A DNA stretch of 64,000 nt from Gallaecimonas kandeliae (GTDB lineage Bacteria > Pseudomonadota > Gammaproteobacteria > Enterobacterales > Gallaecimonadaceae), in the NCBI RefSeq assembly GCF_030450055.1, contig NZ_CP118480.1, positions 2,321,415 through 2,385,414 of the forward strand, in the 5' to 3' direction. The translations under genes and the position numbers were made by a program. The first letter of the stretch is position 1. Each line of letters begins with the position of its first letter. Of this stretch, positions 8,290 through 17,484 are shown one piece after another. The notes under the pieces were generated by a model that saw only the letters and a program-made list of their open reading frames with translations, was not told the DNA's origin and did not search any database.

Positions 8290-8994
8290 TCATTTGCGGT
8301 TTTCCAGTTCGGCCAGCAGCTCCAACTGCAATTCCTGTATGCGCACCAGCCGCTGCCATTGGTGGAAGATGAGATGGTCCATCTTTTCATGGAGATGCCT
8401 TATCTCCAGCTCCGCCTTGAGGTTGACCTGGTAGTCGTGCTGGGAGCGGGCCCTGTCTTTGGCCTCCTGGCGGTTCTGGCTCATCATGATGATGGGTGCC
8501 TGTATGGCGGCGAGGCAGGACAACATCAGGTTGAGGAAGATGTAGGGATAGGGGTCCGGCGGCCGGGTCAGCAGGGCAAAGGAATTGAGGGCCACCCAGG
8601 CCAGCAGGAAAAAGGCGAACAACACCAGGAAGGTCCAGCTGCCGCCGAAGTCGGCCAACTTGTCGGCCAGCCGCTCCCCCAGGCTCCACTGCCGGTCGAA
8701 CTGGGCCTCGATGTCTTCCGACACCAGTTCGTGCTGCTTGAGGCTCTCCAAGACTTCCTGCTCGAGCCCCGACAGCTCCCCCTTTTCCGACTCCAGCAGC
8801 CGGTGAACATAGCGGCCCCTGGCTTCCGCCAGGCAGGGATGGCAGATATAGCTGCCGGGGCCCCAACCGGGGACGGCCTTTTGGATCTCGGCCGCTACCC
8901 CTTCGCGCACCAGCTCCCCCGCCACCAGCTCCCGCTCTGCCAGGCTTTGGTTGCAGACGGCGCAGCGGTGCCGGCTGTTGCTTTTGGTCGTCAT
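8290..8994 (-). CDS. DUF1003 domain membrane protein with N-terminal zinc-binding cysteines
   Basis: 234 residues. The N-terminal part has CAVC (about 11-14) and CHPC (about 53-56), a likely zinc site. The C-terminal half is a typical DUF1003: LADKLADFGGSW, two membrane helices, PYIFLNLMLSCLAAIQAP, then SQNRQEAKDRARSQHDYQVN and a coiled coil. Function unknown, though the family is broadly conserved. Confidence 0.85.
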   Translation of the reverse strand: MTTKSNSRHRCAVCNQSLAERELVAGELVREGVAAEIQKAVPGWGPGSYICHPCLAEARGRYVHRLLESEKGELSGLEQEVLESLKQHELVSEDIEAQFDRQWSLGERLADKLADFGGSWTFLVLFAFFLLAWVALNSFALLTRPPDPYPYIFLNLMLSCLAAIQAPIIMMSQNRQEAKDRARSQHDYQVNLKAELEIRHLHEKMDHLIFHQWQRLVRIQELQLELLAELENRK

Positions 8995-9097
8995 GGCCCT
9001 TCCTCGTTGCAGCCCTGCTCACAGTCTAGAAAAGCCTTGGCATTTCAGGTGGTTCGCAGGGAACTAGACTCAAGCTAAAGTCCATCCCGAGAGCCCC

Positions 9098-9790
9098 ATG
9101 AACGCCAGCCCCCTTGTCATCACACTGCACCTGTTGGCGGCCCTGCTTGCCGGGGGCCTCATCGGCCTGGAGCGTAGCCTCTATGCCCGCCCAGCCGGCC
9201 TGCGCACCCATATGCTGGTGTGCCTGGCCTCCTGCCTGCTGATGCTGGTGACCCTCTACCAGGCCCAGTGGCTACCGGCGGGGCTGGTGGAGGAGGTGCG
9301 CACCGACCCCACCCGCATGGCCCAGGGCATCATGACCGGCATAGGTTTCCTGGGGGCCGGGGTCATCTTCAAGGACCATTTCACCATCCGCGGCCTGACC
9401 ACGGCCGCCACCATCTGGACCACGGCCGCCATCGGCATCCTCATCGGCATCGGCTTCTACGTGGCGGCGCTGATCGCCACGCCCCTGACCCTGGCGGTGC
9501 TGGTGCTGCTGCGCTGGCTGGAAAGCCGGCTGCCGTCCCAAAGCTTTGCCCACTTCGTGCTGCGCTTCGAGCGCCGCCAGGCCCTGGCGGAGGACAGCGT
9601 CAGGGAGCTACTGGCCCAGCACGGCTTCACCGTATTGAGCACAGAGCACAGGACCTCCACCACTGGCCTGGACTTCGAGTACCGGATGCTGATCCGCACC
9701 GACAAGTCGGGCCGCGGCGCCGCCCTTGCCGAGAGCCTGCGCCAGCGGGACGACATCAAGGCCTTTCGGATCTCCCCTCTCGGCGAATGA
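9098..9790 (+). CDS. MgtC/SapB family membrane protein
   Basis: 230 residues. Hydrophobic N-terminal domain with GGLIGLERS, RTHMLVCLAS, GIMTGIGFLGAGVIFK and GLTTAATIWTTAAIGI, the family signature, followed by a soluble ACT-like C-terminal domain (about 150-230). MgtC proteins are inner-membrane factors linked to Mg2+ limitation and F-ATPase modulation in pathogens; in free-living bacteria the role is unclear. Its stop abuts the stop of the convergent HupE-type gene. Confidence 0.9.
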   Translation: MNASPLVITLHLLAALLAGGLIGLERSLYARPAGLRTHMLVCLASCLLMLVTLYQAQWLPAGLVEEVRTDPTRMAQGIMTGIGFLGAGVIFKDHFTIRGLTTAATIWTTAAIGILIGIGFYVAALIATPLTLAVLVLLRWLESRLPSQSFAHFVLRFERRQALAEDSVRELLAQHGFTVLSTEHRTSTTGLDFEYRMLIRTDKSGRGAALAESLRQRDDIKAFRISPLGE

Positions 9791-10441
9791 CTAGGCCACC
9801 ATGACCAGCAGCCGCTGCCCCAGCCAGTAGAGGCCCAGGGCCCCCATGCCGTAGGCCGGTAGCGCCGCCGTCCACCGGGGCAGCCTCGCCTTGCGCAGCG
9901 GCTGCCAAGCGCCCAGCACCGCCAGCACAAAGGCCAGTTGCCCCCCTTCCACCCCCAGGTTGAAGGCGACCAGGGCCCGGCCCTCGGCGCCGTGCGGCAG
10001 GCCCAAGTCCCCAAGGGCGGCCCCGAAGCCAAGGCCGTGGACGAGGCCAAAGGCGAAGGCCGCCAGCCAGGGGGAAGAGACCACCAGGCCAAGGTGCCCC
10101 TGCTGGCTGCGGCGCAGCTCCAAGGCCAGGATGACGATGCTGAGGGCAATGCCGGCCTCCACCGGCGGCTCTGGGATCGGGACAACGCCAAGGGCCGTCA
10201 GGGCCAGGGTGAGGCTGTGGGCCAGGGCAAAGGCGGTCACGGCCAGCAGTAGCCGGCGCCGCTCAGGCACCAGCAGCGCCAGGGCCAGCAGGAACAGCAG
10301 GTGGTCGGGGCCAAGGAGTATATGGGCCATGCCAAGGGGCAGGTAACGCCAGGCTGGGTCTGAGCCGGGGAAGGCCGTGGCAAAGATCAGCAGGCAGCAG
10401 AGGCTGGCGCCGAGTGTCCGGTAAGGGCCGTGATTTAACAT
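9791..10441 (-). CDS. HupE/UreJ family membrane protein
   Basis: 216 residues with six or seven membrane helices and the family patterns GMAHILLGPDHLLFLLAL, FALAHSLTLALTALG and FGLVHGLGFGAAL, each with conserved His/Asp suited to metal binding. HupE/UreJ members are nickel or cobalt permease-like; no urease or hydrogenase genes lie nearby, so substrate is unassigned. Convergent with the mgtC-like gene. Confidence 0.87.
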   Translation of the reverse strand: MLNHGPYRTLGASLCCLLIFATAFPGSDPAWRYLPLGMAHILLGPDHLLFLLALALLVPERRRLLLAVTAFALAHSLTLALTALGVVPIPEPPVEAGIALSIVILALELRRSQQGHLGLVVSSPWLAAFAFGLVHGLGFGAALGDLGLPHGAEGRALVAFNLGVEGGQLAFVLAVLGAWQPLRKARLPRWTAALPAYGMGALGLYWLGQRLLVMVA

Positions 10442-10586
10442 GGGTCGTCCTCAAAGGGCCACTGTTGGCCTGGAATTACCGCTAAGCCTAGACCAGGAAA
10501 GCCTTTTTTTTTGCCCAGCAGACAATAATGGCGCCGCCACAAAAGGCCGGTACAATGCCCAGGCTTCACAACAGGAGATAACAATA

Positions 10587-11351
10587 ATGCGACACTTTTT
10601 TTGGCTGCTGGCCCTGGCAATGACGGCCCCAAGTTGGGGTTTTGGTTACAACGGCCACAAGGCCTTCTGCCAGGCCGCCTATGACCAGGTTGAGCCCCAG
10701 ACCCGCGCCGCCCTCGACCAACTGGTCAAGGCCCAAGGCCAGTACGGCTCCTACGCCGAGAGCTGCACCTGGGCCGACGACATCAAGGGCGACAAGCGCT
10801 GGGACTGGTCCAAGCCGTTGCACTACGTCAACATCCCCCGCAGCGCCAAGGTGCTGACCCAGGCCGACTGCCACAACAACAGTTGTGTGCTGTTCGGCAT
10901 CCGCCACTATGAGGATGTGCTGACCGAGGATCACAACGACTGGCAGGCGCTCTTCTTCCTGTCCCACTTCATCGGCGATATCCACCAGCCGCTGCACGTC
11001 AGCTACGCCGACGACTGGGGCGGCAACAAGGCCATGGGCAAGTTCTTCGGCGAAGACAAGAACCTGCACGGGATCTGGGACTACGGCATGCTGAGCCACA
11101 TGGGCGGTGACGACTGGCTGAATTTCGGCCACAAGCTGGCGGCCATGGCCCAAGGCATGACCGCCACAGGCCAGCCCCTGGACTGGGGTAACGAGTCCAT
11201 GCAGGAAACCAAGGCCATCTACCGCTACTACCAGGGCCAGAAGGTCATGGGCCAGGACTACGTGGACCATTTCGGCCCCGTGCTGGAACAGCGCATGGCG
11301 CTGGGCTCCAAGCGCCTGGCCAAGGTGCTGGACGGCATCTTCGCCCACTGA
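10587..11351 (+). CDS. S1/P1-type zinc-dependent secreted nuclease
   Basis: 254 residues from the ATG at 10587, which has AGGAGA 10 bp upstream; a longer in-frame reading from 10440 lacks a family-like start. A signal peptide ends near APSWGFGYNGHK, placing the metal-binding Trp/His of the mature N-terminus. Zinc ligands follow: WADDIK, LHYVN, HFIGDIHQPLHVSYADDWGGN (in parts) and LHGIWD. The family degrades single-stranded nucleic acid and 3'-nucleotides; here probably periplasmic or exported, for phosphate or nucleoside scavenging. Confidence 0.9.
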   Translation: MRHFFWLLALAMTAPSWGFGYNGHKAFCQAAYDQVEPQTRAALDQLVKAQGQYGSYAESCTWADDIKGDKRWDWSKPLHYVNIPRSAKVLTQADCHNNSCVLFGIRHYEDVLTEDHNDWQALFFLSHFIGDIHQPLHVSYADDWGGNKAMGKFFGEDKNLHGIWDYGMLSHMGGDDWLNFGHKLAAMAQGMTATGQPLDWGNESMQETKAIYRYYQGQKVMGQDYVDHFGPVLEQRMALGSKRLAKVLDGIFAH

Positions 11352-11368
11352 GCAATATTGTTCCCCAT

Positions 11369-11396
11369 AAAAAAGGCCCCTTTCGGGGCCTTTTTT

Positions 11397-11397
<1 letters not shown>
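11369..11397. terminator. Bidirectional terminator
   Basis: AAAAAAGGCCCC tttc GGGGCCTTTTTTT hairpin between the nuclease gene (plus) and aspA (minus); A- and T-runs on both sides allow it to act for both. Confidence 0.9.
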
Positions 11398-12830
<1,433 letters not shown>

Positions 12831-12909
12831 GGTAGGGCTCTGGTAGTGGAAATTGGCGCCTATGCTGCCGCCTTGGCCCCCGCCTTTACCAATGCTATTG
12901 TCTCCTGAG

Positions 12910-12928
12910 CTATGCCGTTTCGGCATAG
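12910..12928. promoter_or_regulatory. Palindromic operator candidate between aspA and lysR-type gene
   Basis: CTATGCCG ttt CGGCATAG, a perfect 8-bp inverted repeat in the divergent intergenic region, containing the T-N11-A geometry of LysR-family sites. It lies 19 bp upstream of the regulator's TTG start and about 80 bp upstream of my chosen aspA start. Confidence 0.55.
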
Positions 12929-12946
12929 TCCGCACAGGAGCCCCTC

Positions 12947-13858
12947 TTGGACATCGACAGCAAATGGCTGGAAGACTTCATGGCCCTGGCCAGTTGCCGC
13001 AGCTTTTCCCAGGCCGCCGGCCGCCGCCACGTAACCCAGCCCGCCTTCAGCCGCCGTATCCGCGCCCTGGAGCAGGCCTTGGGGGTGACCCTGGTGGACC
13101 GCAGCGCCGTCCCCATCGACCTCACGGCAGAAGGCCAGCTGTTCCTGATCACGGCCAGGGCCGTGGTGGACCAGCTCCACGAGGCAGCGGCCAGGCTTCG
13201 CGGCCTGCAACCGGCCAAGGCCCAGGTGCTGGATATCGCCGCTGCCCACTCCCTGGCCAACAGCTATTTCCCCGGCTGGGTGGCCGAGTTAGGTGAACCC
13301 TGGCGGGCGCAGTCCATGCGGCTGGCGGCCATGAACGTGGAAGACGCCGTCCATGAGCTGCGCGAGGGTCACTGCGACCTGATGCTGGTCTATTACGATC
13401 CCCTCTCGGCCCTGCAGCTGGACGCCACCACCTTCCCTTCCCTCGCCCTGTCCCAGACCCAGATGGTACCGGTCTGCACCCCGGACACCGAGGGCAGGCC
13501 CCGCTTCGACCTGGAAAGAGACGAGTCGGTGCCGCTGCTGGCCTACAGCCAGGGGGCCTTCCTCGGCCGCACTGTGCGGCTGATGCTGGCCAACGATGAG
13601 CTCAGGCTGCGGCTGCGCACCGTCTTTGAAACGGCCATGGCCGACGGCCTCAAGGGCATGGCGTTGAAGGGGCTGGGGGTGGCCTGGCTGCCGAGGCTCT
13701 GCATAGAGCAGGAACTGGCCGAGGGCCGGCTGGTAGAGCTGGGCCCTGAGCGCTACCAGACCGGGCTCGAGATCCGCCTCTACCGCTGCAGCCTGGTGCA
13801 CAAACCCAGCGTCGAGGGGCTCTGGCGCCACCTCAAGAAGGGGCAGCGCCAGGGGTGA
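12947..13858 (+). CDS. LysR family transcriptional regulator
   Basis: 303 residues: winged helix-turn-helix at about 4-64 (FMALASCRSFSQAAGRRHVTQPAFSRRI in part), then a periplasmic-binding-like effector domain. The start is a TTG at 12947 preceded by ACAGGAG at the right distance; no ATG fits. It is divergent from aspA across a palindrome, so control of aspartate/fumarate metabolism is the likely role. The TTG start suggests low expression. Confidence 0.88.
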   Translation: MDIDSKWLEDFMALASCRSFSQAAGRRHVTQPAFSRRIRALEQALGVTLVDRSAVPIDLTAEGQLFLITARAVVDQLHEAAARLRGLQPAKAQVLDIAAAHSLANSYFPGWVAELGEPWRAQSMRLAAMNVEDAVHELREGHCDLMLVYYDPLSALQLDATTFPSLALSQTQMVPVCTPDTEGRPRFDLERDESVPLLAYSQGAFLGRTVRLMLANDELRLRLRTVFETAMADGLKGMALKGLGVAWLPRLCIEQELAEGRLVELGPERYQTGLEIRLYRCSLVHKPSVEGLWRHLKKGQRQG

Positions 13859-14518
13859 TCAGGGCTTGGGCGGCTGGCCCTTGGCCACCGGCTTCTTGGC
13901 CTTGAGGGCCTTGTCGATGGCGGCCTTGTCGTCGGCGCTCAGGTCGGCGTCTTCGATGAAGTCGAGGATCACCTCCAGATCCTGGCCGTCCTCATGCTCA
14001 CGAAAATGGGGCGCCGGCGGTACCCGCAGCTGCTCGTTGTTGGCCTCCAACTCCACCTGCACCCGCTGCAATTCCGCCTGGGCCCGCTTCATGGCTTCCC
14101 TGGCCATCTTCTGGGCCTTGACACGCTCTACCCTGGCAGCTTTGAGGGCCTTGGCCCTTTCCTTCTCGGCCTGGGCCATGGCCTTGTCGATATCGGCCTC
14201 GACCCTGCGGGCCTCTTCTTCGCTGCCCAGCTCCTTGACCAGGGCCCGATGCAACTCCGCCTTGTCCCGGCCGCTGACGCGGATATGCCGCTGGTCATCC
14301 TCGATGACGATGCGTCGCTCCTCCTTGACGGCAGGCGGGGCCGGCGCAGGTTCGGCAGGGGGCTGCCTCATCCCCTCCTCGGGCGGAGTCCGCCCGGCGG
14401 CAGGGGGCGGTACCGTGGCCTGGGCAGAGGCCGGCGTTTCGGCCAGGGCGGCCTGGGCTGAGCAGGCCACCTGCAGGCTCAAGGGAGCCAGCAGGGCAAT
14501 CAAAGGCAGTACTTTCAT
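13859..14518 (-). CDS. Exported coiled-coil protein, unknown function
   Basis: 219 residues. Signal peptide MKVLPLIALLAPLSLQ then ACSAQAALA; the Cys could be a weak lipobox but QVAC is not canonical. A Pro/Ala-rich linker (about 35-63) is followed by a long charged helix (about 80-160, KAMAQAEKERAKALKAARVE in part) likely to form a coiled coil, then an acidic segment and a Lys-rich tail. Stop adjoins the LysR gene stop. No family recognised. Confidence 0.65.
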   Translation of the reverse strand: MKVLPLIALLAPLSLQVACSAQAALAETPASAQATVPPPAAGRTPPEEGMRQPPAEPAPAPPAVKEERRIVIEDDQRHIRVSGRDKAELHRALVKELGSEEEARRVEADIDKAMAQAEKERAKALKAARVERVKAQKMAREAMKRAQAELQRVQVELEANNEQLRVPPAPHFREHEDGQDLEVILDFIEDADLSADDKAAIDKALKAKKPVAKGQPPKP

Positions 14519-14621
14519 GGTCTTCTCTCCTTGGTTGGTTGAAAAGCCCTATGAGAAAGCCATGCCAATAGATAACCATTTGAAATTAAATATGTTTAAC
14601 AAAAATCACGGCGCCGAAATA

Positions 14622-14635
14622 TCCCCATATGGGGA
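14622..14635. promoter_or_regulatory. Perfect palindrome upstream of the two-component operon
   Basis: TCCCCATATGGGGA, a 14-bp palindrome in the 219-bp gap between the exported-protein gene (minus) and the sensor kinase (plus). Its position fits an operator for either or both genes, possibly for the response regulator itself; I see no clear -24/-12 promoter next to it. Confidence 0.4.
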
Positions 14636-14737
14636 ACAGGGTCGCAAATAAGGACAGCAAATGGCTGCCACGGCCAGCGGCGGCTCCCCTGGGTAAAGGT
14701 CCTGGCCTCTGTTAGCCTTTTGGCAAAAGGAGGACGG

Positions 14738-16048
14738 ATGCGCGTCAGATACAGTCTCTTTCTGCTCTTCGGGGCCCTGTTCCTGTTGCTGGGGGCCGCC
14801 CAAACCTGGCTGCTGCACAGCCTCAAGGACGACATCAACTTCGAGGTGGCCAACGTCAGCAGCCAGGTGCTGGACAAGGTGCTGGACAACTTCCAAGTGC
14901 CGGAACCACCACTGCCGGATATCGAGATCCCGGCCGACTTGGAACGGCTGGATCCCCAAGAAGCGGCTCGGCTTCATCAGCAGGCCGCTGAAATCAAAAA
15001 GCGCGAACTGGAACGCAGCCGCCAGCAGGTCCGGATCGAGATCATCAAGGCCCGCCGCGCCGCCGATCAGGCCCTGCGCCAGGTCCAGGAAAACAACAGG
15101 CACTTCACCCAACGCCTGGGGCCGGGGGAGGCGCCACCAGCGGTACAAGTGGTGCGCAGCGCCAATAAAAAACTCTGGCTGGGCCTGAGCCTGAGCTTCC
15201 TGGTGGCCCTCATTGGCATCTACCTGCTGGCCCATGCCTTCTCCAAGCCCTTGGAACAGCTGGCCGCCGGCCTGTCCCGGCTGGCCAAAGGCGAAGCCGG
15301 AGTCCAGCTCAAGCCCACCGGCATGAAGGAAGTCAGGGCCGCCATGGAAGGCTTCAACCGCATGAGTATCGACCTGGCCCGGCTGCGCGAGGAGGAAGAG
15401 CGGATGCAGGCCCAGGCCCAACTGGCCGAGCTGGGTGAGGTGGCCCGCGCCCTGGCCCACAGCCTGCGCAACCCCATCCACACCATAGGCCTCAGCCTCG
15501 AGGGGGAGCTGGACGAAAGCCGCAAGGCCGCCATCCGCAAGAAGCTCAAACAGATGGACGGCAACATCAAGGCCCTGCTGACGTTGTCGGCCAACGGCGT
15601 CAACCGCCACCAGAATTTGGTGCTGTCGGAGCTGCTGGCCGACCTGCGCCTGACCCTGGGGGGCCAGTGGCAACTGAGCCTGCCCCAGCACTGCACCATA
15701 CAGGGGGACGAGAGCGAACTGAGGGCCATACTGCACTCGCTGATGAGCAACGCCCTGGAAGCGGCCCCCGGCAAAGCGGCCAGCATCCAGGTGAGCCAGG
15801 ACGACCAGGCCACCGTCATCCAGGTGCATGACCAGGGCCCGGGCCTCAGTGATGCCGTCAAGCAGCGGCTCTTCACCCCCCATGCCACCCAGAAGGCGGA
15901 CGGCGCCGGCATGGGGCTCTATATCGCCGAGCGGCTGATCAGGCTGCGCTACGGCGGCAGCCTGCACCTGGATAACGCCCCGGAAGGCGGCGCCGTCGCC
16001 ACCCTGATCCTGCCCAAGGAGAGCCAAAATGCGCCTCTTGCTGGTTGA
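14738..16048 (+). CDS. Sensor histidine kinase
   Basis: 436 residues from the ATG at 14738 (AGGAGG 5 bp upstream; an in-frame TTG 18 bp earlier is less likely). Order: membrane helix about 8-26, a mostly helical Arg/Gln-rich periplasmic segment, second helix about 147-165, HAMP (about 166-215), dimerisation helix with the phosphoacceptor His241 in LAHSLRNPIHT, N-box MSNALEAAPG, and ATP lid DQGPGL...GAGMGLYIAERL. It overlaps the response regulator by 20 bp. The signal is unknown. Confidence 0.9.
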   Translation: MRVRYSLFLLFGALFLLLGAAQTWLLHSLKDDINFEVANVSSQVLDKVLDNFQVPEPPLPDIEIPADLERLDPQEAARLHQQAAEIKKRELERSRQQVRIEIIKARRAADQALRQVQENNRHFTQRLGPGEAPPAVQVVRSANKKLWLGLSLSFLVALIGIYLLAHAFSKPLEQLAAGLSRLAKGEAGVQLKPTGMKEVRAAMEGFNRMSIDLARLREEEERMQAQAQLAELGEVARALAHSLRNPIHTIGLSLEGELDESRKAAIRKKLKQMDGNIKALLTLSANGVNRHQNLVLSELLADLRLTLGGQWQLSLPQHCTIQGDESELRAILHSLMSNALEAAPGKAASIQVSQDDQATVIQVHDQGPGLSDAVKQRLFTPHATQKADGAGMGLYIAERLIRLRYGGSLHLDNAPEGGAVATLILPKESQNAPLAG

Positions 16049-17342
16049 AGACGACGCCGATCAGCGCCAGCTGCTGAGCGAGCTGCTCACCGATTTTGAG
16101 CTGACGGCGGCCGGCTCCGTGGCGGAAGCCGAGCCCTGGCTGCCCAAGGTGGATCTGGTGCTGTCCGACTGGAAGCTGGGGGACGGCGACGGCCTGATGC
16201 TGCTGCGCAAGATCCAGCGGCTGCCAAACGCCCCCGCCTTCGTGATGATGACCGCCTACGGCACCATCAGCCACGCCGTGGAGGCCATGCGCCAAGGCGC
16301 CGACGATTACCTGTCCAAGCCCTTTTCCCGCCAGGAGCTGGCCCTGACCCTGGAGAAGGTCAGCCGCGCCCAGCGCCTCAAGCACGACAACCGCAAGCTC
16401 AGCCAGGCCCTGACCGACCAGAACAGGCTCACCGACATCATCGGCGGCTCGCCGGCCATGCAGCGGGTGCAGGCGCGCCTGGCCAAGGTCGGCGACACCG
16501 ACGCTACAGTGCTCATCGAAGGGGAATCGGGCACCGGCAAGGAGCTGGCGGCCAGGGCCCTGCACCGGCTCTCAAAGCGCTGCGACAAGGCTTTCGTGGC
16601 CGTCAACTGCGGCGCCATTCCCGAGCAGCTGGCCGAGAGCGAGCTGTTCGGCACCGACAAGGGTGCCTTCACCGGCGCCGCCCAGGCCAGGGCCGGCAAG
16701 TTCGAGGCCGCCAACGGCGGCACCCTCTTCCTCGACGAAATAGGGGAATTGCCGCTGCTGCTGCAGAGCAAGCTGCTGCGGGTCTTGCAGGAAGGCAAGG
16801 TGACCCGCCTCGGCGAGCATCATGAGCGGCAGCTCGATGTGCGCATCATCGCCGCCACCAACAAGGATCTGAAGGCAGAGGTGCAGGCCGGGCGCTTTCG
16901 CGAGGATCTCTACTACCGCCTCAACGTGGTGCCTGTGCTGCTGCCGCCCCTGCGCGAACGCAAGGACGATATCCCGGCCCTTAGCCGCCATTTCCTGGGG
17001 CTCTACGCCCGCCGCCACGGCCAGGCCGAGCCGCCCTTGACCCACCCCCTGCTGGCCAAACTGCAAAGCCACCACTGGCCCGGCAACGTGCGGGAGCTGG
17101 CCAACCGCATGGAGCGGCTGGTGCTGCTGGGGGAAGACAGCCCCATGGCGCCCCTGGCCGGGGGCAACGGCGATTTTGCCTTCAGCCTGCCCCCTGGCGG
17201 CCTCGACTGGGAGGCCTTCGAGCGCCACTGCCTGGAAAAGGCCCTGGCCCTCAACGGTGGCAACCGCCGCCAGACGGCTCGCTACCTGGGGCTTGGCTAC
17301 AAAGCCCTACTCTATCGCCTTGAAAAATATGACATAGAATAA
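16029..17342 (+). CDS. NtrC-type sigma-54-dependent response regulator
   Basis: 437 residues: receiver domain with phosphoacceptor Asp47 (VLSDWK), acidic pocket ED at 7-8, Thr75 and Lys97; AAA+ domain with Walker A GESGTGKE (165-172), sigma-54 contact loop GAFTGA (212-217) and Walker B GTLFLDEIGE; C-terminal Fis-type helix-turn-helix (NGGNRRQTARYLGLGYKALL in part). It activates sigma-54 promoters when phosphorylated by the overlapping kinase. Targets are unknown; no strong sigma-54 site is visible in the operon's own upstream gap. Confidence 0.92.
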   Translation: MRLLLVEDDADQRQLLSELLTDFELTAAGSVAEAEPWLPKVDLVLSDWKLGDGDGLMLLRKIQRLPNAPAFVMMTAYGTISHAVEAMRQGADDYLSKPFSRQELALTLEKVSRAQRLKHDNRKLSQALTDQNRLTDIIGGSPAMQRVQARLAKVGDTDATVLIEGESGTGKELAARALHRLSKRCDKAFVAVNCGAIPEQLAESELFGTDKGAFTGAAQARAGKFEAANGGTLFLDEIGELPLLLQSKLLRVLQEGKVTRLGEHHERQLDVRIIAATNKDLKAEVQAGRFREDLYYRLNVVPVLLPPLRERKDDIPALSRHFLGLYARRHGQAEPPLTHPLLAKLQSHHWPGNVRELANRMERLVLLGEDSPMAPLAGGNGDFAFSLPPGGLDWEAFERHCLEKALALNGGNRRQTARYLGLGYKALLYRLEKYDIE

Positions 17343-17378
17343 GACGTAGGCGCTCAAGCGCTCAGCGTGGAGGAAAGG

Positions 17379-17462
17379 ATGCGCAAACTCAGGCAGGCGG
17401 CGGTGCTCATCGTCCTTATCCTGCTGGCCCTGGCTGCCTATTACTACAGCAGCACCTTGTGA
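17379..17462 (+). CDS. 27-residue single-span membrane peptide
   Basis: Begins MRKLRQAAVLIVLILLALAA and ends YYYSSTL: a basic start, one hydrophobic helix, a polar end, as expected for a small inner-membrane protein. A strong GAGGAAAGG ribosome site sits directly before the ATG. It follows the sigma-54-type regulator by 36 bp on the same strand, so it is probably the third gene of the two-component operon, perhaps a modulator of the kinase or a target membrane complex. Too short for usual gene calling. Confidence 0.6.
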   Translation: MRKLRQAAVLIVLILLALAAYYYSSTL

Positions 17463-17463
17463 A

Positions 17464-17484
17464 GAAGGCCCTCAGAGGGCCTTC
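17464..17484. terminator. Hairpin between the peptide gene and uvrB
   Basis: GAAGGCCCTC agAGGGCCTTC stem just after the peptide stop and overlapping the last uvrB codons. There is no good T-run on either strand, so it is a weak terminator candidate. Confidence 0.4.

Noticed and set aside
12831..12935. N-terminal extension of aspA by 35 codons
   Set aside because: Gly/Ser-rich, overlaps the palindromic operator and exceeds the family length; the GTG at 12830 fits better.
14606..16027. Long minus-strand frame across the sensor kinase
   Set aside because: Antisense to a kinase with all its boxes intact; high-GC shadow.
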